Source of the DNA: Serpula lacrymans var. lacrymans S7.9
Lineage: Eukaryota; Basidiomycota; Agaricomycetes; Boletales; Serpulaceae
Length of the DNA stretch: 64,000 bases
Direction: 5' to 3'
Assembly: GCF_000218685.1 (NCBI RefSeq)
Contig: NW_006763308.1
Coordinates: 558,001-622,000 of the forward strand
Below the pieces are notes generated by a model. The model was given only the letters and a program-made list of their open reading frames with translations, ran no database searches and was not told where the DNA came from. Below, piece after piece: positions 38,840 through 51,181 of the stretch. The position numbers and the translations under genes were made by a program. Each line of letters starts with the position of its first letter. The first letter of the stretch is position 1.

Positions 38840-39850
38840 TGGATTCTAAGTTGTACTACGTTCATCTATCACTATTCGAATTCAATTTCAAACGAAATAC
38901 GAAAGTAACAGCGAACTCAGGGATCTTCTGAAACTCCAGCTGCTGTAACTTGCTCCCTCCATGTTGGAGCAGGATACTCAATGTTGTGCGGTAGTTAGTT
39001 AGAGTAGCGAAACCACAAGTCATGGCAGCTTTAGTGTCTCCGATGAAGTTGTGGTTAGTTTAGCCGTAAAGTCTGAATACCAGTGAGCTCGCCCTCAAGC
39101 TTTATATACATAGTCCAGCTTTGATTTATCTTCGTTATTCGACCTATTCTCGTTTGCTGTTCATGGTTATTGACATGGCTTGTCTATCATACACAGGTCC
39201 TCGGGATGGTCGATTTATATTGTGTCCCGAGTTACTGGAACCGCCCTTTTTTATTGGCTTGACGTTCACGCAACTCCGGGTAAAAACTTTAAGAACTTCT
39301 CAGATGGTGGCCCACGGTGTGCCTAGCAGTGCAATTGCATAATAAACAAACACGCGTATTCTCATCATCTCTTCCATGACACTCGTGGCTAGAAATTCCG
39401 CGTATCTCTTGCCAAACTTCATTACTGTCACTTTGCTGGCGAGTATTAGATAAATGATTCCGCCTTACTGTAGAGCCGTTTCTACCATGAGAAACTCGCA
39501 CTGACTGCACGATAATCGCCAGATTCATCAAGAAAGCCAATGATAAACTCTAATCGCAGCCGAGTGATACGGATAGTGTCAGGTTAAGATATATGATAGC
39601 TGTGGTCATTACGCCTTTACCTACCTATCGACGCTGTATCACTTGGTCATACGGTGGCCGGAGAAGTTCAGGCATTCCCGTTCATTCGGGTTCTCGCTAG
39701 CTCCGATCTTAAAGTAAGTGGGATCGGTTTCAAAACCTAATACTTCGATTTCTCATTAGATTCTTCTGTAGAGTGCATCGGGTTCAGCGTATAAAGACGC
39801 CCTTTCATATACTCTACGCTTTGATATTCTTTTCCTTGTATCTGTCAGGC
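38840..39850. other. Intergenic, divergent promoter region
   Basis: Possible first exon of the minus-strand gene near 38890-39000, unproven. No other gene seen. Confidence 0.4.
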
Positions 39851-40850
39851 ATGTTGCAACTGGGAGCTTCAATAGCCCCTGCACCAATTTATCATATACC
39901 ACGAACTTATAATGCTCACCCCGGGTCAAAATACATGTTACCTGCGGATGAGGCTGAAGCTGAAAGGCATGCCTGATTTCCCTCTAATTCAGATTTGACT
40001 CACGATCGATCTTTAGGTTCGCCCTTCAACATCAAATGTTCAAACGGCTTTTCGGAGGGCGACTTGTTTATCCACCTCTGACACTGTCTTCAGGAGATGA
40101 GATATTAGATAGTGGGACTGGATCATGTAAGGTCTCGACTTCCCTGCTTATTTTCGCGATCATTTCATGTCACATGAACCAGCCTCGTGGTTGCTAGATT
40201 GTTGCGATAGCATACAGGGAGAGGATATCACATACTACGCCATTGATATTTCATCGAAGTTGTTTCCCCCTATCAATAAGAGGCCCAGAAATACACATCA
40301 TTCTGTTGTGTCCGCCACGCATCTTCCAGCGCAGTGGAGCAACAAATTCACCCTGGTCAATCAGCGTCTCCTCATAGCGGCTTTACAGATACCAGAATGG
40401 GAGGCTACGTTGAAAGAAATCTATCGTGTTCTCATTCCTGGTGGCTGGGTGCAACTTCTTGAGCCCAGTTCGCAGATTCTATCTGGCCCTCTGACTGTAA
40501 AGCTCACAAACCTCCTCAACGATCTGTTCACTTCGCGAAATATGCTTTTTGATATCTCCGGCCATCTGCCTCAGATGATGGTCAACGCAGGGTTCAGGAA
40601 TCTCCACGCCGAGATAGTGGATATTCCTTTCGGAAAGTGGGCTGGACAAGATGGCGTAGATGGGCGTGATGATTTTATGGGTGCGTTTAGGGGGTTAAAG
40701 ACGCCTGTCCTTCTGGCAGGTGGTCTCGGATATGTAGATTCGGAGGCAGAGTTCGATGGTTTTTTTGACGCACTCGAGAAGGAATGGGACACGATTCCGG
40801 GCTCTGGCCTCCAAGGATGTCTATTTTATGCACAGAAACCCTGTGTTTGA
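39851..40850 (+). CDS. SAM-dependent methyltransferase, LaeA-like
   Basis: Three exons: 39851-39966, 40017-40126 and 40183-40850; 297 residues in frame. It starts MLQLGASIAPAP, followed by SKYMLPADEAEAER. Motif I is EILDSGTGSS, motif II has TYYAIDISSKLFP and the post-motif region YRVLIPGGWVQLLEP is typical of class I methyltransferases of the LaeA/UMTA type that are abundant in Agaricomycetes. Motif I differs from the usual D-x-G-x-G-x-G in its last glycine. The substrate is unknown; some relatives affect secondary metabolism, but no such cluster is visible here. Intron 1 (39967-40016) appears to use a GC donor. Confidence 0.85.
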
Positions 40851-41637
40851 TATAGTTTGCAGCCAGTTCTCGAGCTCTATGGCGCTTACCACCTTGACAA
40901 TATGATGTGAGTCCCATGGCTCAAATCAGAAGCTCGCAGATCTCCATGATCGCTATCGATGGTAAGAAATCGCCGTCTGGGCATATAATGTCAACAAGCT
41001 GATCATGAAACGATGGAATTCTGGACCGCTATTCTGGGTTCACCGCTGCCTGATCAAGTTATACTTCGATAGTGGCGGCTTCCATGTGTCACGATGGGTT
41101 CGATTTTCACCGACACTATTGCCGTGGTGCACATTTTTAGCAGTAAGACCGGTGAGTGCAACTTAGTTCTCCTATGCCAACCTTACCGGCGACTGGAGCA
41201 TTCATCCTACGAGCTACAGCCCGTGGTTTTGAACAGAAAGCCTCAGTTGGAGCGGAATCACTGAATCATATTAAGCGTGTGTTTACCTAGAAAAGAAAGG
41301 TAGATATAACATCAGAAATAAGATATATGTAATAGATAAAGATAAGACTACCTTGTGTCCGAAAGGAATCAAGGGGAGGAAGAAAGCCCAGCGCTCGAGC
41401 GAGAATGAGATGTGACTTGAGCTGATAAGATCACATGGTTACAATGGAAAGTTACTAACACATTCTAGTTGACTCATAAATACTAACAGTACATGTTATT
41501 GAAGAAAAATGAAATGGAAAAAGGAAGGAGGAGAAACATAATTTATTCCGCCACTTTTGCCCCTACATCCTAGTCACTGATTTGGTTTGACCTGTAACAC
41601 CAATGTCAACGAATGCAATCATATATCCCTATCAAAT
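40851..41637. other. Convergent intergenic region, no gene seen
   Basis: 3' flanks of the methyltransferase and of DUF6534 copy 2. No supported ORF. Confidence 0.5.
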
Positions 41638-43649
41638 TCATTGACCACTTACCTGTTCATTATTTTTGACTGTAACCTCTTTTGCATCGAGTGAAATAAA
41701 TTCGACGTTCCTATGTTTGTTTCCTGGGTAAATAGCAGCCTGACCCATCCTGACAGGTAAAATGCAGTGCAATTTGTGACTCGCACTGTCCAAGGGACAA
41801 TCCTCCATAATTTCACATGAAGGACGTCGTGCATTTAACACCATCATGAGGGCATTTGTATAAAGGCCAACTAGCGTGAATTCAATCCCAACATACCACA
41901 AATTATCAGGACTGATAGCAATCTGACCAGGATTGTTAAACGGCGCACACCATAGCAAAGGTAGACTTACTGCTAGGACCATGGCAAAAGTAGTCAGTCT
42001 TGATCCAAATTGATCACTCAGTAGTGTCATCACAACGGAGAAACTGATTAACATACGATGTTACCAGACCTCTGCCTACAGCGTAAAGCATCAAAGCCTT
42101 GATGAGATCACGTGTCCTATTCAATATTTAGCTTTGTATCTCACTGAAGCAGGAAGTCTTGTTTACTTCTTGAAATACGTGTGTTTTGTATAAAGAAGAA
42201 CACACATGGAGGCCGCAATCAATGCATCTGAAACGGTTTGAAATACTAGCGCAGGAAAAGTTGTGCTATGCTGTGATAGAAATAGTTAAGTGTAACAGCG
42301 AGCTTTACAAAAAATCATCTTACAACAAATCCTATCTCATCTTCACCATTTGATATCAAGAACCTATCGAAGTTTTAAGTTTAAAGCATCTTTTTAACGA
42401 GTGCATATCACGTACATGCGCACACAGGCATCTGTAAGCAATTGTGACAATATAAGCACTGATAACAAAATTATCAAAACCAACAAACTCAATTTAAAAG
42501 CTTGATTGACCATGTGTCCCATTAGTGAGCTACAGGTTACGCTCGAAGGAGGGTTGTGCTTACTAAAAAAAAAGCACAACAGGGACTGCCTGAGGGAACA
42601 CATGAGTTTTCAGTATAAGCGACTAAATAATAGATCACGGACAATAGCTCCTGTCAACCACCAACGAAACTTCCTTTTGCTGCTTACTATAGCATATATT
42701 AGTCTGGGAAGTAATTGTTTCGACGAACGCACACTGAAAGATTATCTTGATATAGTAGCTGAAAATACTGAGATATAGTAACGGTAGGATAACCACATTA
42801 GAGTACTCACGACATGACAATAGTAGCTACCATGACCTTGTAAACATAACTGAATCAGTCAAAGCTTGAATCAAAACCAACAGTGGCAACCAACATAAAA
42901 AAGAATAGTCAACTGCGTTATAAACGTGAATAACTGACAAAAAAACACGATTCATAGAACATACGTTAAGTGACCTGGCATATTTAAAAATCAAATAAAG
43001 TACTGCGTGTCATAGATAAGAACGTACCACACATTACGCAAAAGTATGCTAGGCTCTAGGAGTGCCACTATCTGTTTAGCAAGGGATATAATCAAAGAAA
43101 TCCTTTAGAAGTGCTTTAGAAGTGGAAACAAACCACATGATAGTAACATGAGTGACAAACTAGAGTATCTGTTACCATATGTATTTATGCGTAGATGAGA
43201 GGTACTCACCGACAACAGCATGTGCCGTATTCAGCACACTAGCACCAGAAACAACATAAGATTATGTTCAAAATAATATATCAGTGACCGGAACATACAA
43301 AAGCAGTACAACCTAGAAGTACAACCAAAGTCATTAGTGATGATGCTGGCCATCCATCTGGGAATGCGAACACACCAGTGATCTCGTCCATTGGCTATCA
43401 TTTGGATATCTGTCCCAGTATAGGTATGCCTGTGTTGGTGTGAAGCAACGTACTGACAACTCGAAATTTGCGACTCGCCTGCGTGGTAGTCAGCCCGTAC
43501 AAACCGATAGCTACCCATGAGCAAATTAGCAGAGCGCCTTATAAACAGATTCAGCAATAGCCAGGTTGAATCCAACAAAGGAATCTACCATTAGCGTTGA
43601 TCGCCGGGACCAAGGTGCTCAAGGGAAGTGGAGTGGTTGCAGTTGGCAT
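41638..43649 (-). CDS. DUF6534-type seven-helix membrane protein (copy 2)
   Basis: Minus strand, about 12 short exons. Start at 43649 (MPTATTPLPLSTLVPAIN). The N-terminal helices read ALLICSWVAIGLYGLTTTQ and AYLYWDRYPNDSQWTRS. Later blocks are FQTVSDALIAASMCVLLY, TRDLIKALMLYAVGRGL and IEFTLVGLYTNALMMVLNAR, matching the ordered signature of DUF6534 proteins. The cytoplasmic tail is about 70 residues and ends EQVSGQ. An intron near 43425-43472 appears to have a GC donor (gcgagt). Exon borders between 42250 and 43080 are uncertain, so a late break there cannot be excluded. The function of the family is unknown. Confidence 0.65.
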
Positions 43650-44289
43650 GTTCGGTATGGGCTGAGAGATAGCTGGCAAAGCCTAGGAATATATAAAGCC
43701 TAATGGCCAACTCGAAACTCCTAGCATCATGTCAGTGGTGAGCTAGCAGATGTGATGGCCGCGTCTGGTTGGGTCAGCAGGACAAAATTCGCAGTGGCTT
43801 TGCACAGGACACGGAGGACACGATCACCGGAAAACATTATACATACCGTGACTCCGCATCTACATGTCATTTTGTCGATGGCATCGTTCTACAAATGTTT
43901 CTGTCCGTAAATAAACCAATATAATGATCAATATTGCAGTGACTTTGCACAGATCATGCCAAAGCAATGCATTGTGATCATGGTCATGATGAGGCTCAAG
44001 CTTAGGCGCTTCAGTTGATCAAGTTAGTCCGAGTCTAAGCTAGCTTCTGTATCATATTACAGTTGGTCCGAGTCCTGCGTACGTCCATTCGGTGACGCTG
44101 TGACAATGTAGAGTACACACCACTCACTATGGGGCAGTCAGCGCTAGCACAAGTCAGATTCATGACTTGCCGTGATACAAAAATTAACTACATATTCGTT
44201 TACAGTCCTTGATATCGATATACTGAGCCGTACAGCGCTCCAAGTGGGAAGCTGCGCCAAAAATAATAATACAGGAGATCAGTGTTTAA
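43650..44289. other. Intergenic, no gene seen
   Basis: Upstream of DUF6534 copy 2 and downstream of the VIT-vWA gene, both on the minus strand. Confidence 0.5.
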
Positions 44290-47213
44290 TTATGCGTTCT
44301 GACTTATCATTCGTCTCGCAATCTTGACCACATCCTCGAAATTTCGATGAAGTTGTCGTCTTTTGGCATAGTCCATTGCCTTGCTTTGCAAACACTCGAG
44401 TAAATCAGGTTCACTTCCGAGTTGCGTCTCCAAAAATGCTACAGCAAGCGCCGTCGCCCAAAGTGTCTCTTCCACATTTAGCTCCGCACCTTTGCGTGCT
44501 GCATCGTGCCCGACTATAGTCGCAAAGTTGTTTGAAAGTGTGAATGATCCATCAAAGTTCTGCAGCTGGAAAAGTTCGTATACGGTGGAGGGAATCGGCG
44601 GAGGTGCTGTAGAAATGAGAGGTACAGTCCCACTGATGTCAAACGCGGGTGAAGGGCTGCGATCAGGCAAGTTCTCAAGTGGTGGAGGAGGGCTTGGTGT
44701 GCGGGATCGCGTCCAGCGTGAACTAGAAGAACCTTCTAGCGAACTGAGCGTCGAGAACGTATATATGCTGTCGTAATCAGACTCTTCACGGCTGTGCCGC
44801 CTGCGAGGCTCATCTACACTAGACGAAGAGGCAGCAGCGGGGACAAATGAACCTGGAATACCTGAAATGTCGTCTTTCATTGTTTGATATGTCATGGGGG
44901 GCTGGGGGAAGTCGAATACGGAGGAGACCACTTGGGATAACCCTTGTATTACACTGTCGAATATGCCATACCCATTCTGCGACGAATCTTGTTGTTGTGT
45001 TCGCCGAGAAGACGTGGCAGACGAATCTCGACGCCTCCTCCCCCTTTCAGCCTCTTTCCCCGTCTCTACAGCGACGAAAGATGTGTATTGGCTCAAAAGC
45101 TGATATCTCAAGCCCAGGCGCACGATAGCGGCCTTCTTGATTACGTCGCCACTCGGAGCAATACCGACTACTGCAGGCAGGGGAGCTCTATCATCCTCCA
45201 GATCAGTGATGAGACGTCGGGCTGCGAGGGTGTGGATGAGAGGCACATTGGTTTTTGCATGCTTGAATCGCTTGACCTCGATTACTGGGACAATCAGATC
45301 TACTTCGTCAAACTCGCCTTCAATTTTGGCACACAATTTGACCTCTGCAGGAACTGTACTATATGTTGTAATAGCAAACACAATGAAGCGCATCCCAGGA
45401 TATATTTTCGTAATTTGGTATGGAGCTTGCTGGATCGTCGGGGGAGGCACGAGTTGTACCATACTGGTACTAGCGCTAGATATACCAGTCCTCGGTTCAG
45501 AGAAGCTGACACTAGGGGGTGTCCCAGAACCATGCCAGTGGACCGATATGTGTTCGATAAGGCGTGTCCGCCCCGCTCTGAGGAGCTGTGCACATTTTGC
45601 AGTGATGCTTTCTGTTGTTACAGCAAGCAGGCACTCTCCATTTCCAGCACGAGCTATGCCCTCGCACATTGCCGTCGACACTTGTTCTCCTATGCCGAGC
45701 GTGAAAACGCGTAGCGGACAATTTGGATTGGCGGCAGAGAGGGCGTTTCTGACCACGGAGAAGGTTTTGTGGAGATCCGATGACTGTGACAGGTTTTTCA
45801 TTGTGGGGAGCTTCTGAGTATGGACAATCATGCAACTTACCTCGCCGTCTGTCAAGATAAAAGCGACTGTTGACCTATCGCGCCTGCGTGACGTCAAGGC
45901 ACCCGTTAGTGCATTTGCGATCTCGGTGCCTCCATAGTTAGCATCCATGCTGCGAATATGCGAGGTCTTTAAAAACGTCAGGCCAGACAGGTCGAGAGGG
46001 TTGTACCAAATACGTACAGCTTGTGATAATGCATTTTGGTTGTACAACACGCTGTTCTGCCAAAGACCGTCAACGGTACTCCCAAAGCTGAAAATATTGA
46101 ATAACGTGTTATCGTTCGGCAATAAACGTAACAACATGGAAAGTGTGCTCTTTGCTGTTTCGATGCGTCCACCTCCCATACTTCCGCTTCGGTCGACAAC
46201 GAATATATATTCCTGAGAGCTAACTCGAGGCATCTTGAATCTCGGAACCAACGTTAATTGCATTGCTACAGAGTTGGACCCCATAGGATCTATTTCAGCA
46301 AAACAGCGAGCATTATCGAGCCCATGAGAATGTACTGTCAACACAAAGTCGCGTTCCATGAACGTGGGGGAGCTCCACAATGCCGACTTGCGTCGCATAG
46401 ACTTCTTTCCAATGCGGGTCTTGTAGCGCAGGACTTTGATCTCATGTGAAGGACTGCGAATATCATATATCTCTTCGCTCATTTGCACATCGACGCTGAT
46501 ATGTATACGTGTCTGCTCCGCCGCCGCCTGGGCGTTGACCATGGCGGCAGGGACCTCACCATAACGCATGCCAATGGAGACGGGGAGCTGGAGCCGTACG
46601 TGATCTCGTATACCATCATCCATGAGGTCCATTACAAACTTGATGGCATATATCCATCAGTAAAGCCAAGGTACACGTGTGTGTGTGTGTGTGTGTTACA
46701 TACTGTCAGTTTTGAGGTAACAGTTTCCTTGGCCGGAATTGACCCGACAGAAATGGTGAAAACTAGGCCTCATAATCAAAATACTTTTCGTGCGTTTGAG
46801 GGGTGATGCTTACTATCGTCCGTAACCCATTCGACAAGGCCGGCCATGTTGCCAGCCTGTATAGCGCTATTGAAAGTCTGATTCGCCTCCGACTTTTCTT
46901 TCGCTGTCCCACGGATAATCTTTCCATCTGCATGTTTCAATTCGAATGCACATACTGCTGCGCGTGCTGGGATGGGGAAGACATATTTCGCTCTTCCAGT
47001 AGGCGCGTCTGAAGGGTTGACGAATAATTGTGAAAGTTGCACCCTAGCAGACACTGTTACGCCATAAATTGGTTTTGTCAAGTGCAAACCGAGAGAAAAA
47101 GAAGAGACTGACCATCAACTATCCACGCCTCGACTATAACCTGCTCTAGTGGGAGGTGGACCAACCCCTGTTGGTCTGCAGGGCGGTGAACGATTCCTGC
47201 GTATGAGGACATA
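44290..47213 (-). CDS. VIT and von Willebrand factor A domain protein
   Basis: Minus strand. Exon 1 starts at 47213 (MSSYAGIVHRPADQQGLVHL), and the VIT domain spans the first four exons, with RAKYVFPIPARAAVCAFEL and the joined SVGSIPAKETVTSKLTFV. The vWA domain follows with a full metal site: DRSGSMGG, then YGGTEI, then LTDGE. After it come a beta-rich region, a Ser/Arg/Pro-rich disordered linker (RTQQQ...PSPPPPLENL), and a C-terminal helical segment, QLQNFDGSFTLSNNF to RMISQNA, which also closes PARP4/VWA5-type proteins. About 900 residues. Such cytosolic proteins are thought to bind partners through Mg2+ in the vWA site; no pathway can be named. A further intron near 45790-45840 removes a stretch after LTDGE. 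Confidence 0.88.
46677..46697. repeat. (GT)n microsatellite in a VIT-vWA intron
   Basis: About ten GT units on the plus strand, inside the intron just before the exon that begins FVMDLMDD. Likely length-polymorphic. Confidence 0.9.
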
Positions 47214-49009
47214 GATATAGATATACAAAAACGGACTTTGGGCAGATACGACGAACGTACTTTATAGATTAGGATTGACGCCTGTGTGAGTGTGGCGTCA
47301 GGCCCAGAAATGGACTACTGAGAGAGTATGGAAAACACGAGGGTGGACTTCTGTTTACTGATACAGTAGTCGCCAGGACACGCGACCTGGGCCAAGCGTC
47401 TGTTAACAGCCTCATTGCGGTGTGCGGCGCGCTCCCCAGGAAATCATTTTACATAAATAGTGATCATCGTCACCTGAAATAGCCCTAGGGATCGCTTGAC
47501 TATCGGGAAGTATGTGAGATATCCCTGTACAACACACACAGGTTCTTTGTTCATTATCTGTGGATGATCAAAGCAAGAACATGGAAGGCGTTGACGCATG
47601 TCATCCGAGTCTAGAGTGATGTCCACGGAGTGACTTGCTTGTCAGATAACAAGGGCATTGAGCAACAAGCCTGATAGGAGCCGTTGCGCCTGGTAACCGT
47701 GTACACTTGAATTTGTCGAAGACGAGCAGTGTGGTACACATCGCCCTTGAATATGTAACGAGCTCTTGTGCCAGTTGTAGGTTGTTTGGTTCTCGCGGTT
47801 GGCGACTGGAGAATTGCTTCTTTTCAGCGCAAACCACATCTACGTGTTGCCCCAAATGAAAGTAGACTATGTCACTAAGGACATTCACTCGACTTTCTCT
47901 GCAGTGAGTCACGAGCGACGCCGATGTGGAGGGTTAGGGAAAAGCAACTCGAAAATCTGTGTGCTGGCTAGGAAGGAGCAATATGTATCTGACTGCGGTC
48001 TGCGATCATAGTAGCATTTGGATTCGCTCAAACCACCTTCCTGTAATTATCATTCATCCTTTCCAATGTTCATGATTTCACGCCGTATCATTCATCTTTC
48101 TAGCATATGTTTAATTTAAAACAGTTATCGAAAATGCTAGTAAAGCTTTGACTGTGTCCTTCGCAATTAATATTCTGTGTCACAGTGATTGCATTCCAGG
48201 ATGAAGGACATTACTGTCCTGTCGAAAGCTAGGGCCGGGCTTCGTTTGATGCATATCGGACACTATTTCAAACAGTCGTACTTCTTTTTCAGAGCAACAC
48301 GCGATCCATTCTCAGTCTTTCAGTCACTACCTATACTGTTGGCTTGAAGGCTTGGATGCAGCACAGAAACCAATCTCGATGTGACGCGGATTCTCCCTTT
48401 GATAAACATAAAGGAATTATCGATGAAGTTGTCTTGCATTACACTATTGTCTATCGTAGGTCTGTTATTGCCTGTGCGCGTTTTCAGTAGCTGACGTGCA
48501 GGCGGTGAGTATCAGTATTGAATCTGCCGTCTGTTATGATACCACGTTCAAGAACCTCCACTTTGGCCTTATCCAATATCAGATCGCTTTCACGACAGTG
48601 AAGACGATAGCAACAGACTTAAACATATAGGACTCTGGAAGAGATCCACTGGGGCATTGGTGTTTTAGGAAACGAATTTTGATTCCTTCCATTAGTATAC
48701 AAGCTATCCGATAGATGGATGTACTGCAAACTCCCCAAATCCCCTTTCTGTCCACGTCCTCTACATTATGGCCCCGAGCATCGCGGACTCAAAAGAATCA
48801 TTCCATGAGAGTTCGACCTCGTGGTTTTAATATAAGATGATACATCAGCGCTTCAGCAACGGTTAGGCAATTCTTGACTCGGTCAATTCAAATTCTATCC
48901 ACGCTAATCGCTCCATCACCACCACCATCGCGCTATCATCAACGACCCCTTCATCCCCTCCCAACCTTCTCCGACATCGTTGATTCAAAAAGGATAGAAT
49001 ACTACGACG
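47214..49009. other. 1.8-kb intergenic region, no gene seen
   Basis: Divergent promoter space between the VIT-vWA gene and the next small gene. ORFs here overlap on both strands without family resemblance. Confidence 0.45.
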
Positions 49010-49523
49010 ATGAGCCAACAAAACGCCCAAAGCGTCCTCGCCCACCTCGCCTCCTCCAAAAACGAGACTGCGGCTGGCCTTGCGCAGTGTCTGCAGGCCC
49101 TCGTACTTGTCAGCAGCGGGCCTACGATGTCGCCTATCATTGTGCGGTATAGAGAGTTCGGCACATACGGCCAGGTCATCTCGATCCGCGATCGCGCGTT
49201 CGGGAGGGGAACGTTGGCGCGTGTTCCTTGCCATGTAAGTGTGTGCTTTTACCCTCCCTATTTCAACTCTGATTTGCGATCTTTACCTGCGTGCGATTTA
49301 GACAGCCTTGGCACTATTTAAAAAATCATTCAAGCTTTCGAAAGACGTACAGCTCAGCTCTGCCGTTTTTTTCAACGAGGACAGGAGTGTGAGCTCGAAA
49401 GAGGCTGAGATTGACCCTGATTCATGGCAGGAGCTCGTGCCGTTTGTCCACATGGTGTACATTTCCGACGTGGACGAGGATGAGGGGAGTGGGGTGAACG
49501 GGGTGAATTTAAATTACTGCTAG
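49010..49523 (+). CDS. Small protein of unknown function, 148 residues
   Basis: Two exons, 49010-49234 and 49302-49523, joined by a GT-AG intron of 67 bp, in frame. Starts MSQQNAQSVLAHLASS, with helical N-terminal sequence, then a segment GQVISIRDRAFGRG and an acidic C-terminus SDVDEDEGSG. No signal peptide, membrane helix or known motif. The intron with clean borders and matching phase supports a real gene; the family is not recognised. Confidence 0.5.
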
Positions 49524-50127
49524 TGCTTTGAGGCCGGGTGAGTGAACATTAGTTGATGTGGCCAGCGCTTGCTGCTGACCGGAGTGTTCATTTCAGATTC
49601 GCGAGTTAACAATACTACCTGATACCCGCAAAAGCTAGACGATGTATAAGTGACCTAGCAACACAAAAATGTACAACTACGAAACATGTGGATTTGGGTT
49701 TCTTTGCGATTAAACATATTTACTACGCCTTTGGTATAAGGAAACTAGGGCCCACATTTTAAGAATGACAGCTCGCACAAGATCAAGCGGGAGCTGAGAT
49801 AGATTCGGTGGGAAAAATATACGTCGAACGCTCTTGACCTTGCTAACAATGACGATGACGATCCTTTGCACTCACTCTTTCCGAACACTATCAGGTGAAG
49901 TCCGAGAGTCATCTAGGCCATTACCTCTTTCCTCTTATTCAATTAATCGAGTAGGTTCGTGCTTATGATCCATTTCATTTGAAAGTAAAATTTCAGTGAG
50001 TAAAACGTAAAATTTGAACACCACGCCCATATGAGTCTCTTGTGCCGTATAAAAAAGGGATGCTACAGATCTGATTCAATGAGCTGAACCATATTTTCCA
50101 CCTGCACTTGACTGAGTCTTTGATGTA
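49524..50127. other. Convergent intergenic region, no gene seen
   Basis: AT-rich 3' flanks of the small gene and the alpha/beta hydrolase gene. Confidence 0.5.
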
Positions 50128-51181
50128 TTACAGGTAAACGTATGCTTTACCTTGGATGTCGCCCATAAATTTCAATAGTGCTTCAACTACCTGTTGCTGA
50201 TGGGTGTAAAATATGGCGTGACTACCGCCCTCGATCATCAGGGACTCGATGTTCTTGAAATGAGGCTCCATTTCTTGAACCAGTACTTCGCCTCGGTTAT
50301 GTGTATCCAACTCTCCAGAAATAACAAGTAAAGGAAGACCTTTCGATCCGGCTTCGAAAAGCTTGCTAGGATCCTGCGAACGGGTCAAGGCAAAGATAGC
50401 ATCTTCTGGCGTGTAGCCGACAGTCGAGCCAAGCCAAGTGAATTTAACACTATCAGGGACGTGATCTTTTTCGTCAAATAGGGATTCAATGAAGTCAATC
50501 TTTAATGGAATCCACGACGACGTGATAGGCTTTATGAGTTCGGATGCGACGCTAACGATCCTGGGCTTGAGGACTTTCTGCCTGAGTTCCAGACCGACGG
50601 ACGGTAGTCCGCCGAGGAACACGGCACCTGAGATAGGCAATGGCGTTATATTAGCGCAGATATCTGTAACAGCTGTGGCTGGAAAGAAACATCAGGCTTA
50701 TGTGAGTAAAATGACAACGATCATTGTTTACCTCCATAACTCCTACATCGGCGCTGGATAAGCTAGATGAATGACGATCATATTTTACATTCCACGTACC
50801 AACCAACATGAACGGGATTTTTCAAATTAAAGGCGCGGGCGACTGCGAGCCAATCATCTGCATATAGCTGTGAAGCATGACCTTCTGCCGTGGTTGGCTT
50901 GCCACTCCTTCCACTACCACGCATATTGTATCGTACCTACACGTTTTGTTCGTGAGCCCTCCATAAGTTTGAAACAAAGTTGACTTGGAAAGTCGTACCA
51001 TATAGACACACTCTAGCAGAGCCTTGTCAGAGAATAGGCAGTCAAAAACGATGGAATCTAGACATAATCCGGGTACAAAGATAACACCAGGATTAAGAGG
51101 ATTGCCGATTGCTTCAGCAAATATGATAGTTCCATCTGAAGATGGGATCCTCTTTACAATGGGAGTGAAAGTCGAAGTCAT
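50128..51181 (-). CDS. Alpha/beta hydrolase
   Basis: Four exons on the minus strand: 50999-51181, 50800-50936, 50732-50742 and 50128-50678; 293 residues in frame. The ATG at 51181 (MTSTFTPIVKRIPSSDG) was preferred because the fold begins right after it. Blocks: NPGVIFVPGLCLDS (oxyanion region), YNMRGSGRSGKPTTAEGHA, the nucleophile elbow GWSYGG, catalytic Asp in SGELDTHNRGE and catalytic His in GGSHAIFYTH. The elbow exists only if an 11-bp exon is used; without it the serine is lost. Cytosolic, no signal peptide. The substrate is probably a small ester or epoxide-type molecule, not inferable further. The short cap region resembles that of other Agaricomycete alpha/beta hydrolases. Confidence 0.85.
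50732..50742 (-). other. 11-bp micro-exon carrying the catalytic serine
   Basis: Minus-strand GAGTTATGGAG between gatgtag (acceptor) and gtaaac (donor). With the flanking exons (phase 2 before, phase 1 after) it completes GW-S-Y-G-G. Flanking introns are 57 and 53 bp. Confidence 0.75.

Noticed and set aside
44944..45817. Long plus-strand ORFs opposite the vWA gene (up to 256 codons)
   Set aside because: The minus strand encodes the vWA metal site and conserved blocks here; the plus-strand products show no family features.
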